Assembly (NCBI GenBank): GCA_023442525.1
Contig: JAEZZA010000025.1
Coordinates: forward strand, 18,196-82,195
DNA from: Bacteroidota bacterium
GTDB lineage: Bacteria; Bacteroidota; Bacteroidia; Bacteroidales; UBA10428
Direction of reading: 5' to 3'
Length of the DNA stretch: 64,000 nt
Under the pieces are notes generated by a model. That model made no database searches and was not told the DNA's origin. It saw only the letters and a list, made by a program, of their open reading frames with translations. Made by a program: the position numbers and the translations under genes. This document shows, piece by piece, positions 26,847-36,166 of this stretch (position 1 is the stretch's first letter; every line of letters begins with the position of its first letter).

Positions 26847-28118
26847 ATGCTCACTCTAAATCTGATCCGGGAAAATACGGATGAAGTTATCTCCAGGCTG
26901 AAAATTAAGAATTTCGATGCTGCAACTGTCGTTAACGAAATACTGAATACCGACGAAGAAAGAAGGGCTACCCAGAATCGGCTTGATAATACTCTTGCAG
27001 AACTGAATTCCATTTCCAAAGAAATAGGCGCCTTAATTCGTGAGAACCGGAAAGCAGAAGCTGAAGAAAGAAAGAACCGGACTTCAGAACTTAAAAACAC
27101 AATTACTGAATTATCGGGACTGCTCGAAAAACATGAGAGTTCACTGAAGAATTTACTCGTTAAGCTTCCCAACCTTCCATCAAAGTTTGTTCCTGAGGGT
27201 AAAGGAGCCGATGACAATATTGTTGAACGCGCAGGAGGGAGCATTCCTGAACTTGGGGAGGCCGCCCTTCCTCATTGGGACCTCGCCAAAAAATATGATA
27301 TTATTGATTTTGACCTGGGTAACAAACTTACCGGAGCTGGTTTCCCGGTTTACAAAGGCAAGGGGGCCAAGCTGCAGAGAGCTCTCATCAATTTTTTCCT
27401 TGAGGAGAACATCAAAGCCGGTTATCAGGAAATCATGCCACCTCTCATGGTGAATGAAGACTCGGGGTTTGGCACCGGGCAGTTGCCCGACAAGGACGAC
27501 CAGATGTACCACGTCACCCTCGATAATTTTTACCTCATTCCTACAGCCGAAGTGCCTGTAACCAATATATACCGTGACGTTATCCTCGACGCATCTCAAT
27601 TCCCTGTAAAAAATACAGCCTACACTCCCTGTTTCAGAAGAGAAGCCGGCTCATACGGAAAAGATGTCAGGGGACTAAACAGGCTGCATCAGTTCGACAA
27701 AGTGGAAATTGTGCAGATACAGCATCCCGACCGCTCGTATGAGGCGCTCGACGAGATGGTGAAACATGTGGAATCGCTGGTTAATAAGCTCGAACTACCC
27801 TACCGTATAGTAAGACTTTGCGGGGGCGATATGAGTTTTACCTCAGCACTAACTTTCGATTTTGAAGTATATGCTGCCGCACAAAAGCGCTGGCTCGAAG
27901 TGAGTTCAGTTTCCAATTTCGAATCATACCAGGCAAACCGGCTGAAATTGCGTTTCAAAGAAGAAGGAAATAAAAAACCGCAGCTTGCCCACACATTGAA
28001 CGGCAGCTCACTTGCATTGCCCCGTATTGTAGCAGCAATTCTTGAGAATAACCAAAGTCCCCAGGGTATTCGTATACCATCTGCTCTGATACCTTTTACC
28101 GGATTTCCCGTTATTTAA
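26847..28118 (+). CDS. serS: serine--tRNA ligase
   Basis: 423 residues from the ATG at 26847; an in-frame ATG at 26790 lies inside the rpmA terminator hairpin and is rejected. N-terminal coiled-coil arm (about 30-110) that holds the long variable arm of tRNA-Ser; class II motif 2 TPCFRREAGSYGKDVRGLNRLHQF; motif 3 LNGSSLALPRIVAAILENNQ. Charges tRNA-Ser and tRNA-Sec with serine. Confidence 0.97.
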   Translation: MLTLNLIRENTDEVISRLKIKNFDAATVVNEILNTDEERRATQNRLDNTLAELNSISKEIGALIRENRKAEAEERKNRTSELKNTITELSGLLEKHESSLKNLLVKLPNLPSKFVPEGKGADDNIVERAGGSIPELGEAALPHWDLAKKYDIIDFDLGNKLTGAGFPVYKGKGAKLQRALINFFLEENIKAGYQEIMPPLMVNEDSGFGTGQLPDKDDQMYHVTLDNFYLIPTAEVPVTNIYRDVILDASQFPVKNTAYTPCFRREAGSYGKDVRGLNRLHQFDKVEIVQIQHPDRSYEALDEMVKHVESLVNKLELPYRIVRLCGGDMSFTSALTFDFEVYAAAQKRWLEVSSVSNFESYQANRLKLRFKEEGNKKPQLAHTLNGSSLALPRIVAAILENNQSPQGIRIPSALIPFTGFPVI

Positions 28119-28152
28119 AGGTAAATTTGAATATTTCCGGGCACCGGGTCAG

Positions 28153-29043
28153 ATGAATATGAAGAACCAGTCAAAAGCTTACCTTTTTGCCTTATTGGCA
28201 GTATTACTCTGGGCTACCGTTGCCACTGCCTTCAAAATTTCGCTCGGTGAGCTTAATTATATTCAGGTACTGTTTACAGCCAATCTCACATCACTTTTGA
28301 TCTACTTTCTGATGCTTGTTTTCCAAAGGAAATTACATTTGGTTAAGCCGGCATCAGCAAGCGAAATTGGCCTATCGGCCTTGCAGGGATTTCTGAATCC
28401 TTTTGCCTATTACCTGATCCTTCTCAAGGCATATAGCTTACTTCCGGCCCAGGTAGCTCAACCTGTAAATTTTATCTGGCCGGTTGTGTTAATAATTTTA
28501 TCGGCTCCTTTGCTAAAGCAACCAATCACGTTGACAGCAGTTCTGGGATTAACTGTCAGTCTTGCCGGAGTGTTTATTCTGGCCACCCAGGGTGATCTGA
28601 GTACCCTTCGAATTTCTGAACCCAGGGGTGTTGCTCTTGCCTTATCTACATCGGTAATATGGTCGTTATACTGGATTATCAATCTGAGGGACAAAAGAGA
28701 TGACCTGATTAAACTTTTCACAGGATTCCTGTTCTCCATGATCTATATTCTGATATTAAGTTCTTTTACCGGTAATATACCCGATCTTTTCTCAAAATCC
28801 GTAGTCCCGGCTGTATATGTTGGAGCTTTCGAAATGGGGATTACTTTTTTTGTATGGCTGAAAGCTTTGCAATTATCCGATTCTACTGGCAAGATCGCTA
28901 ACCTGATTTATATAACGCCCTTTTTATCTTTGGTTTGCATTCACCTGGTTTTGAATGAGAAACTACTGTATACATCCTTTATTGGACTTTGTGTTATCAT
29001 AGCCGGTATTCTGATTGGAAGAATTAAAAATGAACGGGTTTAG
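28153..29043 (+). CDS. EamA/DMT family membrane transporter
   Basis: 296 residues with about ten hydrophobic helices in two EamA halves: 8-140 (ATVATAFKISLGELNYIQVLFTAN, then LLPAQVAQPVNFIWPVVLI) and 155-290 (SVIWSLYWIINLRDK, IYITPFLSLVCIHLVLNEKLL). Drug/metabolite exporter superfamily in the inner membrane; the substrate cannot be inferred. ATG at 28153 is used; a second ATG follows at 28159. Confidence 0.88.
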   Translation: MNMKNQSKAYLFALLAVLLWATVATAFKISLGELNYIQVLFTANLTSLLIYFLMLVFQRKLHLVKPASASEIGLSALQGFLNPFAYYLILLKAYSLLPAQVAQPVNFIWPVVLIILSAPLLKQPITLTAVLGLTVSLAGVFILATQGDLSTLRISEPRGVALALSTSVIWSLYWIINLRDKRDDLIKLFTGFLFSMIYILILSSFTGNIPDLFSKSVVPAVYVGAFEMGITFFVWLKALQLSDSTGKIANLIYITPFLSLVCIHLVLNEKLLYTSFIGLCVIIAGILIGRIKNERV

Positions 29044-29113
29044 CCATTATTTGTTTTTTCTTGTTATTTTGTAGTAATTAATATTTTGTTTCGCGTAAAA
29101 TAATGTTTCACAT

Positions 29114-30391
29114 ATGAAAACAGCTTATAAACTTACTATTCTGTTATTAGCATCGGTCTTTATTTTCTCGTGTGGTGGTAACGATAATAATGGACATGCT
29201 GAAAAAGTAAATACAGAAATCCTGCAGATGATGCGTGAAGTGTATCTATGGTATTCGGATTTACCGGTGAATATCGATCCGGGCGACTATTCCGATCCGG
29301 CCACATTTATGGAGGCCCTTAGATATGAGCTTTACGATCGTTGGAGTACTGCGATCACTGAAGAAGAATACAATCAATATTTTGAAGAAGGTCAAATGGT
29401 CGGGCATGGGTTTATGGTAGGACTTGACGCCGAGGATAATTTCAGGATCGCTTTTGTGTATCCGAATACCGAAGCAGCAGAAAAAGGGATCAGGAGAGGG
29501 TGGATACTGACTAAGGTAAACGGTACTACCATAGGGATTGACAATTTCGGCCGCATAATGGGACAGAATGCTCCCGGTGTAAAGAATAATATGACCTTTA
29601 TTGACGGGGATAATAATACTGTGACTATTGAACTTACCAAAGAGTTGCTTGAACTTACACCGGTCATACATTCCGAAATTATTCAGCGGGGAGACGACAA
29701 GATCGGGTATATGGTTTTCCAGGATTTTATAGAAGTCGCCAATTTCGAAATAGACACTACTTTTGAGCGGTTTGTATCGTCGGGAATTACCGATTTGATT
29801 GTGGATATGAGATATAACGGAGGCGGTAGCGCCGATGTAGCGTTGAATCTGGCCAGCTGGCTTTTGGGAAAGAATTTTGCAGGTCAGCCTTTTATCAACT
29901 ATGAACATAATGATAAACTGAACAAACCTCCGTATAACCTGGATACTACATACAATGTTCCCTCGAGAGCTAACGGATTAAATCTTGACCGCATTTTCTT
30001 TATAGGAACGTCAAATACCGCGTCGGCAAGCGAACTGATAATTAATGGTGTGAAGCCTTTTGTTACTTCTATACTGGCAGGTACACCAACCCATGGTAAA
30101 CCGGTAGGAATGTATGGAATTCCAATTATGGATTATGTTACACTCCCAATTTGTTTTAAATACACCAATAAAAATCACGAAGGGGATTTTTACAACGGGA
30201 TCAATCCTGCTCTGCCGGCCGAAGATGATATAACAAAAGATTTTGGCGATCCCGAGGAGAAGTCGCTTAAGGCCATTCTCCGGTACATTGACACGGGCGA
30301 GAGTTCTCAGAAATCGCTGAAATCAACCGAATTCAATTTAACATATATGGCACGTAAGGAACCCATCGGACAGTTCCTCAGGGCATTTTAA
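29114..30391 (+). CDS. S41 family peptidase, lipoprotein
   Basis: 425 residues. Signal peptide with lipobox SVFIFSCGGN (lipidated Cys near residue 20). N-terminal helical segment, a PDZ-like domain (about 90-175, RRGWILTKVNGTTI), then the S41 tail-specific protease fold: DLIVDMRYNGGGSADVALNLASWL and GTSNTASASELIINGVKPF with the nucleophile serine, and GTPTHGKPVGMYG. Likely an outer-membrane or periplasmic lipoprotein protease. Ends 10 bp before ruvC. Confidence 0.9.
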   Translation: MKTAYKLTILLLASVFIFSCGGNDNNGHAEKVNTEILQMMREVYLWYSDLPVNIDPGDYSDPATFMEALRYELYDRWSTAITEEEYNQYFEEGQMVGHGFMVGLDAEDNFRIAFVYPNTEAAEKGIRRGWILTKVNGTTIGIDNFGRIMGQNAPGVKNNMTFIDGDNNTVTIELTKELLELTPVIHSEIIQRGDDKIGYMVFQDFIEVANFEIDTTFERFVSSGITDLIVDMRYNGGGSADVALNLASWLLGKNFAGQPFINYEHNDKLNKPPYNLDTTYNVPSRANGLNLDRIFFIGTSNTASASELIINGVKPFVTSILAGTPTHGKPVGMYGIPIMDYVTLPICFKYTNKNHEGDFYNGINPALPAEDDITKDFGDPEEKSLKAILRYIDTGESSQKSLKSTEFNLTYMARKEPIGQFLRAF

Positions 30392-30401
30392 ACCTCGAAA
30401 A

Positions 30402-30947
30402 ATGGTTATACTGGGCATCGACCCCGGATCAACAATAATGGGATATGGAGTTCTCGGCCTTAAGGGCGGTAAACCCCAACTGCTGCAGATAGGGACTCTG
30501 GATCAGAGAAAGATCTGTGACCATTATGAGAAAATTGCCCGGATATTTGATTGTACGAGCCAGCTCGTTAAGGATTTTAAACCCGATGCTATGGCTATCG
30601 AATCGCCATTTTACGGGAACAATGTGCAATCGATGTTAAAGCTTGGCCGTGCCCAGGGGGCTGCCATTTCAGCCGCATTGTTTCATTCTGTACCAGTTTT
30701 TGAATATGCCCCGAGGAAAATAAAACAATCCATAACTGGTAACGGCGCCTCATCGAAGGAACAAATAGCCAATTTCCTCCGGTATGTGCTAAATACGGAA
30801 TTAAAGCCTGAGTCGTATGATGCTACAGATGCCCTGGCTGCAGCATTGTGTCACTGGTACCAGATATGCAGGCCTGTAAGTTCGCCGGCATCTTCCGTTA
30901 AAGGCTGGAAAGATTTTATTAAGAAAAACCCCGATCGTGTCGGTTAA
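30402..30947 (+). CDS. ruvC: crossover junction endodeoxyribonuclease RuvC
   Basis: 181 residues. RNase-H-like fold with catalytic acids in LGIDPGS (first Asp), MAIESPFYGNNVQS (Glu) and YDATDALAAALCH (the two C-terminal Asp). Resolves Holliday junctions with RuvAB. 10 bp after the S41 lipoprotein gene. Confidence 0.96.
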   Translation: MVILGIDPGSTIMGYGVLGLKGGKPQLLQIGTLDQRKICDHYEKIARIFDCTSQLVKDFKPDAMAIESPFYGNNVQSMLKLGRAQGAAISAALFHSVPVFEYAPRKIKQSITGNGASSKEQIANFLRYVLNTELKPESYDATDALAAALCHWYQICRPVSSPASSVKGWKDFIKKNPDRVG

Positions 30948-30957
30948 ATGCCCTAGT

Positions 30958-31350
30958 CTATAAGGCTGATTTAATCCTTTCTGCTATCGAAATAAACTGT
31001 TCCTTTGTAAGTTTCAGTTTGGGACGGCTGAATTCCGTATCGTGAATGTGATTAATGGGTATGAGGTGTATATGCGCATGAGGTACCTCAAGACCTATTA
31101 CTACTACACCTACTTTTTTACATTCAATGGTTTTACCAACGGCAAGTGCCACTTTTTTGGCAAAAATCATCATTCCGCAAAGGTCATTATCGCCCATATC
31201 AAAAATGTAGTCGGTTTCTTCCTTTGGAATTACCAGGGTATGACCTTCGGCCAGGGGGTTGATATCAAGAAATGCCAGGTATTTATCATCCTCGGCAATT
31301 TTGTAAGCAGGTATTTCTCCGCTTACAATCTTTGAAAAAATGCTCGACAT
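30958..31350 (-). CDS. HIT family protein
   Basis: 130 residues. The histidine triad is HAHIHLIP near residue 95, preceded by CGMMIFAKKVALAV; the N-terminus SIFSKIVSGEIPAYKIAEDDKYLAFLDI is typical of the HinT/Hit group of purine-nucleoside phosphoramidases. 17 bp downstream of greA and likely co-transcribed. Confidence 0.93.
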   Translation of the reverse strand: MSSIFSKIVSGEIPAYKIAEDDKYLAFLDINPLAEGHTLVIPKEETDYIFDMGDNDLCGMMIFAKKVALAVGKTIECKKVGVVVIGLEVPHAHIHLIPINHIHDTEFSRPKLKLTKEQFISIAERIKSAL

Positions 31351-31367
31351 AAGATAAAACTTAATAT

Positions 31368-31841
31368 TTATCTGGATATTTCGATTATTTCAAAAGGTAT
31401 TACACCCGAAGGCACCCGGATTTCAACATGATCACCTACCTTTTTACCGATGAGTCCCCTTGCTATCGGTGTGCTCACCGCGATTTTCCCCTGTTTCAAA
31501 TCCGCTTCGCTGTCGGAGACAATGGTATACTGCATGGTTGCATTATTCTGCGTATTACGAATCTTGATTTTATTCAAAATCTGTATTCGTTCATTGTCCA
31601 GTTTTGACCCATCAATTATCCTGGAATTGGCAATAGCATCTTTTAGTCGGTTTATTTTCAGTTCGAGCATACCCTGGGCTTCTTTGGCAGCTTCGTACTC
31701 TGCATTTTCCGATAAATCACCTTTATCTCTGGCTTCGGCAATAAGACGCGAAATGGCAGGACGCTCCACATTCATCAGCTGATCGAGCTCATCTTTAAGC
31801 TTTTGCAAGCCTTCTTCCGTAATGTAAGATACTTTTGTCAT
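31368..31841 (-). CDS. greA: transcription elongation factor GreA
   Basis: 157 residues. N-terminal coiled coil with the acidic tip (DKGDLSENAEYEAAKEAQ, containing the DLSEN motif that reaches the RNA polymerase active site) and C-terminal FKBP-like domain (PIARGLIGKKVGDHVEIRVPSG). Stimulates cleavage of backtracked RNA. Confidence 0.97.
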   Translation of the reverse strand: MTKVSYITEEGLQKLKDELDQLMNVERPAISRLIAEARDKGDLSENAEYEAAKEAQGMLELKINRLKDAIANSRIIDGSKLDNERIQILNKIKIRNTQNNATMQYTIVSDSEADLKQGKIAVSTPIARGLIGKKVGDHVEIRVPSGVIPFEIIEISR

Positions 31842-31863
31842 AAAACTTCCTCCTCGATATAGT

Positions 31864-31900
31864 CGATAAAAAAAAGAATTCCGAACTACCGGAACTCTTT
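31864..31900 (-). terminator. Rho-independent terminator of the dCMP deaminase - ctp operon
   Basis: On the minus strand arms AAAGAGTTCCG (31900-31890) and CGGAATTCTTT (31883-31873) pair at 10 of 11 positions and are followed by a T-run (31872-31868 and beyond). It lies 80 bp after the stop of the gene at 31978 and ahead of greA. Confidence 0.75.
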
Positions 31901-31977
31901 AATTTTTTGATTTACAATTAATTAAATATTCTTACGAATTCTCTGTATGTCTTTTAACTAGTCGTAGCCTAAATTAG

Positions 31978-32556
31978 TCAAAATTCCCTTCTTTTCAAAA
32001 TTTCTGAATAGATAATTGCCTTTCTTGCATTAAAAAACTCACTGGCACTCATCTTCTTCAGACGGGCTTCCTCTTCCGCTTCAACTGATACAATCTGACT
32101 GCTTGAAATATCATCACCAAGTCCATCTTCATCCATATCTTTCCGCAAAGCCTCATACTTTGCGATCATTTTCTGTATATCGGACTGGCCTTCCTCAAAT
32201 GTTTCCACTTCAGAAACCGGGGTATCAACAGTGGCAGCCGTATGGCCCATTCCTGCCAGTTCGTGTGAACCGGTTTCGGATTCCACTTTCATCTCCGATT
32301 CTTCAACCGACGGACCGTATTCAATCGACTCATACTCAGGCTCAGGTTCTCTTTTGGGCAGATCAAACAATTCAATAAGAGGTCCAAGTTCAGGCTCAAA
32401 ATCCTTTTGCGGATCAGCACTGAATGTACGGGGAACCTGTGCCCCAGGCCGTTTGTTCATTTGTTGTTTTTTTGCCTTATTCTTATAAGCACTGGCAATA
32501 ACTCCAACCAGACCAAGTGCCAGGTAAATCAGCAGAGAAACCAGATCCTCACTCAT
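31978..32556 (-). CDS. single-pass membrane protein of unknown function
   Basis: 192 residues; no recognised domain. Residues 5-24 form one membrane helix (LVSLLIYLALGLVGVIASAY), followed by a basic stretch, a long acidic and Pro/Glu-rich linker (about 50-125) and a conserved-looking C-terminal helix ending SEFFNARKAIIYSEILKRREF. That ending recurs, as I recall, in small uncharacterised Bacteroidota proteins. Probably inner-membrane anchored with a cytoplasmic tail. It ends the minus-strand run that starts with the dCMP deaminase. Confidence 0.65.
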   Translation of the reverse strand: MSEDLVSLLIYLALGLVGVIASAYKNKAKKQQMNKRPGAQVPRTFSADPQKDFEPELGPLIELFDLPKREPEPEYESIEYGPSVEESEMKVESETGSHELAGMGHTAATVDTPVSEVETFEEGQSDIQKMIAKYEALRKDMDEDGLGDDISSSQIVSVEAEEEARLKKMSASEFFNARKAIIYSEILKRREF

Positions 32557-32589
32557 TCCTGTTCATTTATAAGCAAAATTAATACACTT

Positions 32590-32895
32590 TTATCTTTTAG
32601 TCGGCTTTTTTCGCCTGAATTTGCGTTCTAAAAAACCCGCATCATTCTTCTTGTTATTCGTCCGGGCTTTTTTGTGTACAGCGTCCATTCTTTCACGGGT
32701 TTCGTCGGTTTGAATTTCCCTTCTGTGTTTTATGGTTTTCTTACGGGCCTTTGCGTAAGCTTTTTTATACGAACGCTCAACCTTTTCTTTCTTTTTCTGG
32801 GCGTCACTTACCCTGCGCTGTTGCGAATAAGCAGGGATCAGCAAAGTGGCTGATAAAGCAACAATGAAGAATAACCTGAGTCTGCTTGATTTCAT
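32590..32895 (-). CDS. small basic exported protein, unknown function
   Basis: 101 residues: signal peptide (1-24, ending AYSQ) followed by a strongly basic, helical, Lys/Arg-rich region with many KK and RK pairs and no cysteine. Its start overlaps the stop of the S41 protease gene by 4 bp (ATGA), so translation is coupled. The charge suggests contact with anionic envelope material, but this is inference. Confidence 0.65.
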   Translation of the reverse strand: MKSSRLRLFFIVALSATLLIPAYSQQRRVSDAQKKKEKVERSYKKAYAKARKKTIKHRREIQTDETRERMDAVHKKARTNNKKNDAGFLERKFRRKKPTKR

Positions 32896-34511
32896 CGGCC
32901 TGTAACTGTAAGTTGCTTGTTGGCAAGTGTATTTACCGTAGTAATTAACGTATTATCTATATTCTGAATAATCGGATAAAAGCCTTCGTTATCAAGAAAA
33001 TTCCGGGCGATGTACGCATATAGCTGGATCTTCAGAATTTTTGATGAAACCCTGATATCAGCAGGCACAGGTTTTACGCCCTCTTTTTCGGCGAAATCAA
33101 CAAACCGGGTAAGTACGTTCTGCTTTTCGAGCACCTGTTCAAAATCATCAGCCGTTCTCAGCGTAGAAAGTGTTTTGCGGTTCTCGTCGGCATACTTCAG
33201 CGAAAACCTATAGATAAGACCCTTATTGCTGATGTTAATAAAATACTTTGAAATGCCACTGGTATCAATTGGTACAAAGATGTCGGGCATGATTCCGCCA
33301 CCACCGTAAACAATCTTACCACCACTGGTATAATATTTCAGGGTATCCGCAAACTTGATGCTGTCGGCATTTTGAAATTCCCCGTTTCGTACCCTGTTGT
33401 TCAATTCACCGTAGTATTCTTCGAGATTATGATTGTAGGGACGTTGAATGCTTCTCCCGGTTGGAGTATAATACCTGGCAATGGTGAGGCGCAATGCCGA
33501 GCCATCCGAAAGAGGGATCTGTTCCTGCACAAGCCCTTTCCCAAACGATCTTCGTCCGATGATGATTCCCCGGTCGTTATCCTGGAGAGCTCCGGCAAGG
33601 ATTTCACTTGCCGAGGCAGAGTTTTCATCAATCATAATTGCAACCTCAAGGTCGGTGCATAATCCACCTGGCTTCGACAGAAACTCCTGCCGATCCCTTG
33701 CTTTCCCCTGGGTATATACTATCATTTCGTTACTGTTCAGAAACTGGTCGGCAATAAATACAGCAGCATTCATATAACCGCCACCATTTTCACGGAGATC
33801 GAGAATGACCTTTTTCAATCCCTGAGGCCTTAAGCGGTTAATGGCATTGACGAATTCCTGTTCGGTGGTGGCCGAAAATTTATTCAGCCTGATATAGCCG
33901 ATATCGTCCCGAATCATATAGGAAACATCAACACTATAAAGCGGAATATTATCCCGTACAATATCAAAGGCGAGAAGATCAGCCACCGACCTGCGGTTAA
34001 CTTCAATATTCACTGTAGTACCCCGTGGTCCTCTCAGCTTCTTTACTATTGAATCGCTGGGCACGTTTATTCCCGCAACGGTTTCGCCGTTAACCTTAAT
34101 TATTCTGTCGCCTGCCTGTACACCCACCTTTTGTGACGGTCCGTTGGGAACAGTTTGTATAACAACAAGAGTGTCGTTAAGCATATTGAACTGAATGCCA
34201 ATACCGCTGAAATTGCCTTCGAGAGGCTCGTTTACTCTTTGCAGTTCCTGTGCGGGTATATATTGAGAATGCGGGTCAAGATCCTCCAGAATCTTGGGAA
34301 TCGCCTTTTCAATTATATCGTTCTTTGTGATATCATCAACATATTCATTTTCTATATAATTCAACACATTATCCAATTTATTGGCTTTTGGTATAATGAT
34401 GAATTTATTTTCAGAACTGCTGTTATTATAAAACCGTCCGATAAGAATTCCCGCTATTATTGCAACTGCAATAATAACAGGCAGATAAACCGATATACTT
34501 TTAAATTTCAT
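32892..34511 (-). CDS. S41 C-terminal processing peptidase (CtpA/Prc-like)
   Basis: 539 residues from the ATG at 34511; a TTG 18 bases upstream gives a longer but less likely form. One N-terminal membrane anchor or signal (about 8-28). PDZ domain (about 95-175: GIGIQFNMLNDTLVVIQTVPNGPS), S41 core with DLRENGGGYMNAAV, catalytic Ser in ENSASASEILAGALQ and Lys in GRRSFGKGLVQEQ. A long C-terminal helical extension follows. Cleaves proteins at the C-terminus in the periplasm. Overlaps the dCMP deaminase gene by about 11 bp. Confidence 0.93.
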   Translation of the reverse strand: MKFKSISVYLPVIIAVAIIAGILIGRFYNNSSSENKFIIIPKANKLDNVLNYIENEYVDDITKNDIIEKAIPKILEDLDPHSQYIPAQELQRVNEPLEGNFSGIGIQFNMLNDTLVVIQTVPNGPSQKVGVQAGDRIIKVNGETVAGINVPSDSIVKKLRGPRGTTVNIEVNRRSVADLLAFDIVRDNIPLYSVDVSYMIRDDIGYIRLNKFSATTEQEFVNAINRLRPQGLKKVILDLRENGGGYMNAAVFIADQFLNSNEMIVYTQGKARDRQEFLSKPGGLCTDLEVAIMIDENSASASEILAGALQDNDRGIIIGRRSFGKGLVQEQIPLSDGSALRLTIARYYTPTGRSIQRPYNHNLEEYYGELNNRVRNGEFQNADSIKFADTLKYYTSGGKIVYGGGGIMPDIFVPIDTSGISKYFINISNKGLIYRFSLKYADENRKTLSTLRTADDFEQVLEKQNVLTRFVDFAEKEGVKPVPADIRVSSKILKIQLYAYIARNFLDNEGFYPIIQNIDNTLITTVNTLANKQLTVTGR

Positions 34512-34965
34512 TTTCAACCTGTAATTCAATGTAATCTACTTCAATTCCGGCCTTTTGCAGCAACTCAAGTCCATCTTGTGTCCGGTAGGCGTCGCAATAA
34601 ACAACCCTTCTAATACCTGCCTGTATAATCAGTTTCGAACATTCCATACATGGCGATGTGGTTATGTATAATGTTGCTCCCTCGCTGCTGTTATTAGATT
34701 TAGCTACTTTTGTAATAGCATTTGCTTCAGCATGTAAAACGTAAGGTTTGGTCTTAAAGTTTTCGTCTTCGCAGATATTTTCAAAACCGGCAGGGGTGCC
34801 GTTGAAGCCATCGGAAATGATCATTTTTTCCTTTACAATCAGTGCTCCTACCTGCCTGCGCTTACAGTATGAATTTTTAGCCCATATCCTTGCCATTTCA
34901 AGGTAGCGCTTATCGAATAAGATTTGCCTGTCGCCGTAAGGATGGATGGGATCATATTTTTTCAT
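34501..34965 (-). CDS. dCMP/cytidine deaminase family protein
   Basis: 154 residues from the ATG at 34965 (MKKYDPIHPYG); an upstream in-frame ATG at 35055 is rejected because the added residues match no family member. Zinc site: His in VLHAEANAI with the catalytic Glu, and cysteines in TTSPCMECSKLI. GFNGTPAGFEN and CKRRQVGALIVKE are typical of dCMP deaminase (ComE-like). Makes dUMP for thymidylate synthesis. First gene of the run ending at the terminator at 31864. Confidence 0.92.
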   Translation of the reverse strand: MKKYDPIHPYGDRQILFDKRYLEMARIWAKNSYCKRRQVGALIVKEKMIISDGFNGTPAGFENICEDENFKTKPYVLHAEANAITKVAKSNNSSEGATLYITTSPCMECSKLIIQAGIRRVVYCDAYRTQDGLELLQKAGIEVDYIELQVENEI

Positions 34966-35101
34966 AATGAAATGAGCTGAAACTCTTTGTGCCGTAAACG
35001 ACAAATATACTAACTTATTTAGTGAACTGTAACGAGTTGAACCGATATGCAGCATAATTATTTTTCATCCGTTTTTCTTTGAAACGAAATCCAATTTTAA
35101 T

Positions 35102-35833
35102 ATGAATACTATGAAAAATAAATCAGTTCAACAGTACGCACTGGCTACATTTATGGCCATAAGTATGATATTGATGTCATTTAACGCGACTTCCCAGACT
35201 GTTAAGGAAAACAGGAATGTTACAGGATTTACAGGAGTGGCGCTTGCATTTTCCGGAAACGTCTATATAACCCAGGGAGATCAGTTTAAGGTAGAAATCG
35301 AGGCCGACAGAGATGCGCTGGAAGTAATTGAAACCACACTTAGGGGTGATGTACTGGTTCTTAAGACCAAAAACGGTGTATGGCGTAATCTGGGCAAGAT
35401 TAATGCCTATATTACCCTGCCTTCAATCGAAAAGTTATCTGTTTCAGGATCCGGCGACATGATTTGCGAATCCCCAATCAGAACGAGTGAAATTGATTTG
35501 TCGGTTAGCGGAAGCGGTTCATTGAGGTTAAGTAACCTTTCGGCCCGTGAGGTCGACGCTGAAGTCACCGGTTCCGGAGATATCGTAATATCCGGTCAAC
35601 CTCTGAGTGGTTCCGAACTTGATGCTACTATAACCGGATCGGGTGATATAAAAGCAGTCGACTTTCCGGTAGAAGAAGTCGACGTGCAGATTACCGGATC
35701 GGGATCAGCTTCAGTAAACGCTATAAAGGAACTTGAGACAAGCATTACCGGAAGCGGAAATGTGAATTACAAAGGAAATCCGCTTGTTAATGCAAACGCA
35801 ACCGGTTCGGGTCGTACTAAATCAATTAATTAG
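35102..35833 (+). CDS. GIN domain (DUF2807) exported protein
   Basis: 243 residues: signal peptide (to about residue 32) followed by a right-handed beta-helix of the putative auto-transporter adhesin head GIN domain (DUF2807). The sequence shows the regular SGSGD / TGSGD turns of this family, repeated about every 20 residues from residue 117 to the end. Secreted or surface exposed; function not established. A second ATG at 35111 is an alternative start. Convergent with the cupin gene, overlapping by 4 bp. Confidence 0.88.
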   Translation: MNTMKNKSVQQYALATFMAISMILMSFNATSQTVKENRNVTGFTGVALAFSGNVYITQGDQFKVEIEADRDALEVIETTLRGDVLVLKTKNGVWRNLGKINAYITLPSIEKLSVSGSGDMICESPIRTSEIDLSVSGSGSLRLSNLSAREVDAEVTGSGDIVISGQPLSGSELDATITGSGDIKAVDFPVEEVDVQITGSGSASVNAIKELETSITGSGNVNYKGNPLVNANATGSGRTKSIN

Positions 35834-36153
35834 TTGCCCCTGATCATTACCAGCATCATCTTGAACCGCTGGATGGCTTTCACTGCGTGAGGTATATTGG
35901 CGGGCATGACAATACCCTGCCCCGTTTCCAGATCAAACTCTTCATTATTGATGATGATCTGACCCCTGCCGTCGATTACCTGTACGAAAGCATCAAAGGG
36001 TGCGCTGTGTTCACTAAGACCTTGACCGGCATCAAAAGCAAACAGGGTGATATTCCCTGTTTGCTTTTTAATTATCATTTTAGAGACTGTGGCTCCGTTT
36101 GAATAATCTATGGATCCGGCCAAATTGAATTTTTCTGATTTTGAATATTCCAT
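35830..36153 (-). CDS. small cupin domain protein
   Basis: 107 residues from the ATG at 36153 (MEYSKSEKFNLAG); an upstream ATG at 36222 lies within hcp and is rejected. A single cupin barrel: HSAPFDAFVQVIDGRGQIIINNEEFDLETGQGIVMPANIPHAVKA contains the metal-binding His/Glu pattern. It follows hcp by 13 bp, so is probably part of the hcp operon and of the nitrosative-stress response; ligand unknown. Confidence 0.85.
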   Translation of the reverse strand: MEYSKSEKFNLAGSIDYSNGATVSKMIIKKQTGNITLFAFDAGQGLSEHSAPFDAFVQVIDGRGQIIINNEEFDLETGQGIVMPANIPHAVKAIQRFKMMLVMIRGN

Positions 36154-36166
36154 ATTTACTTTTTTA

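Noticed and set aside
34966..35055. Longer start of the dCMP deaminase
   Set aside because: The added 30 residues match no deaminase N-terminus; the protein begins naturally at MKKYDPIHPYG.
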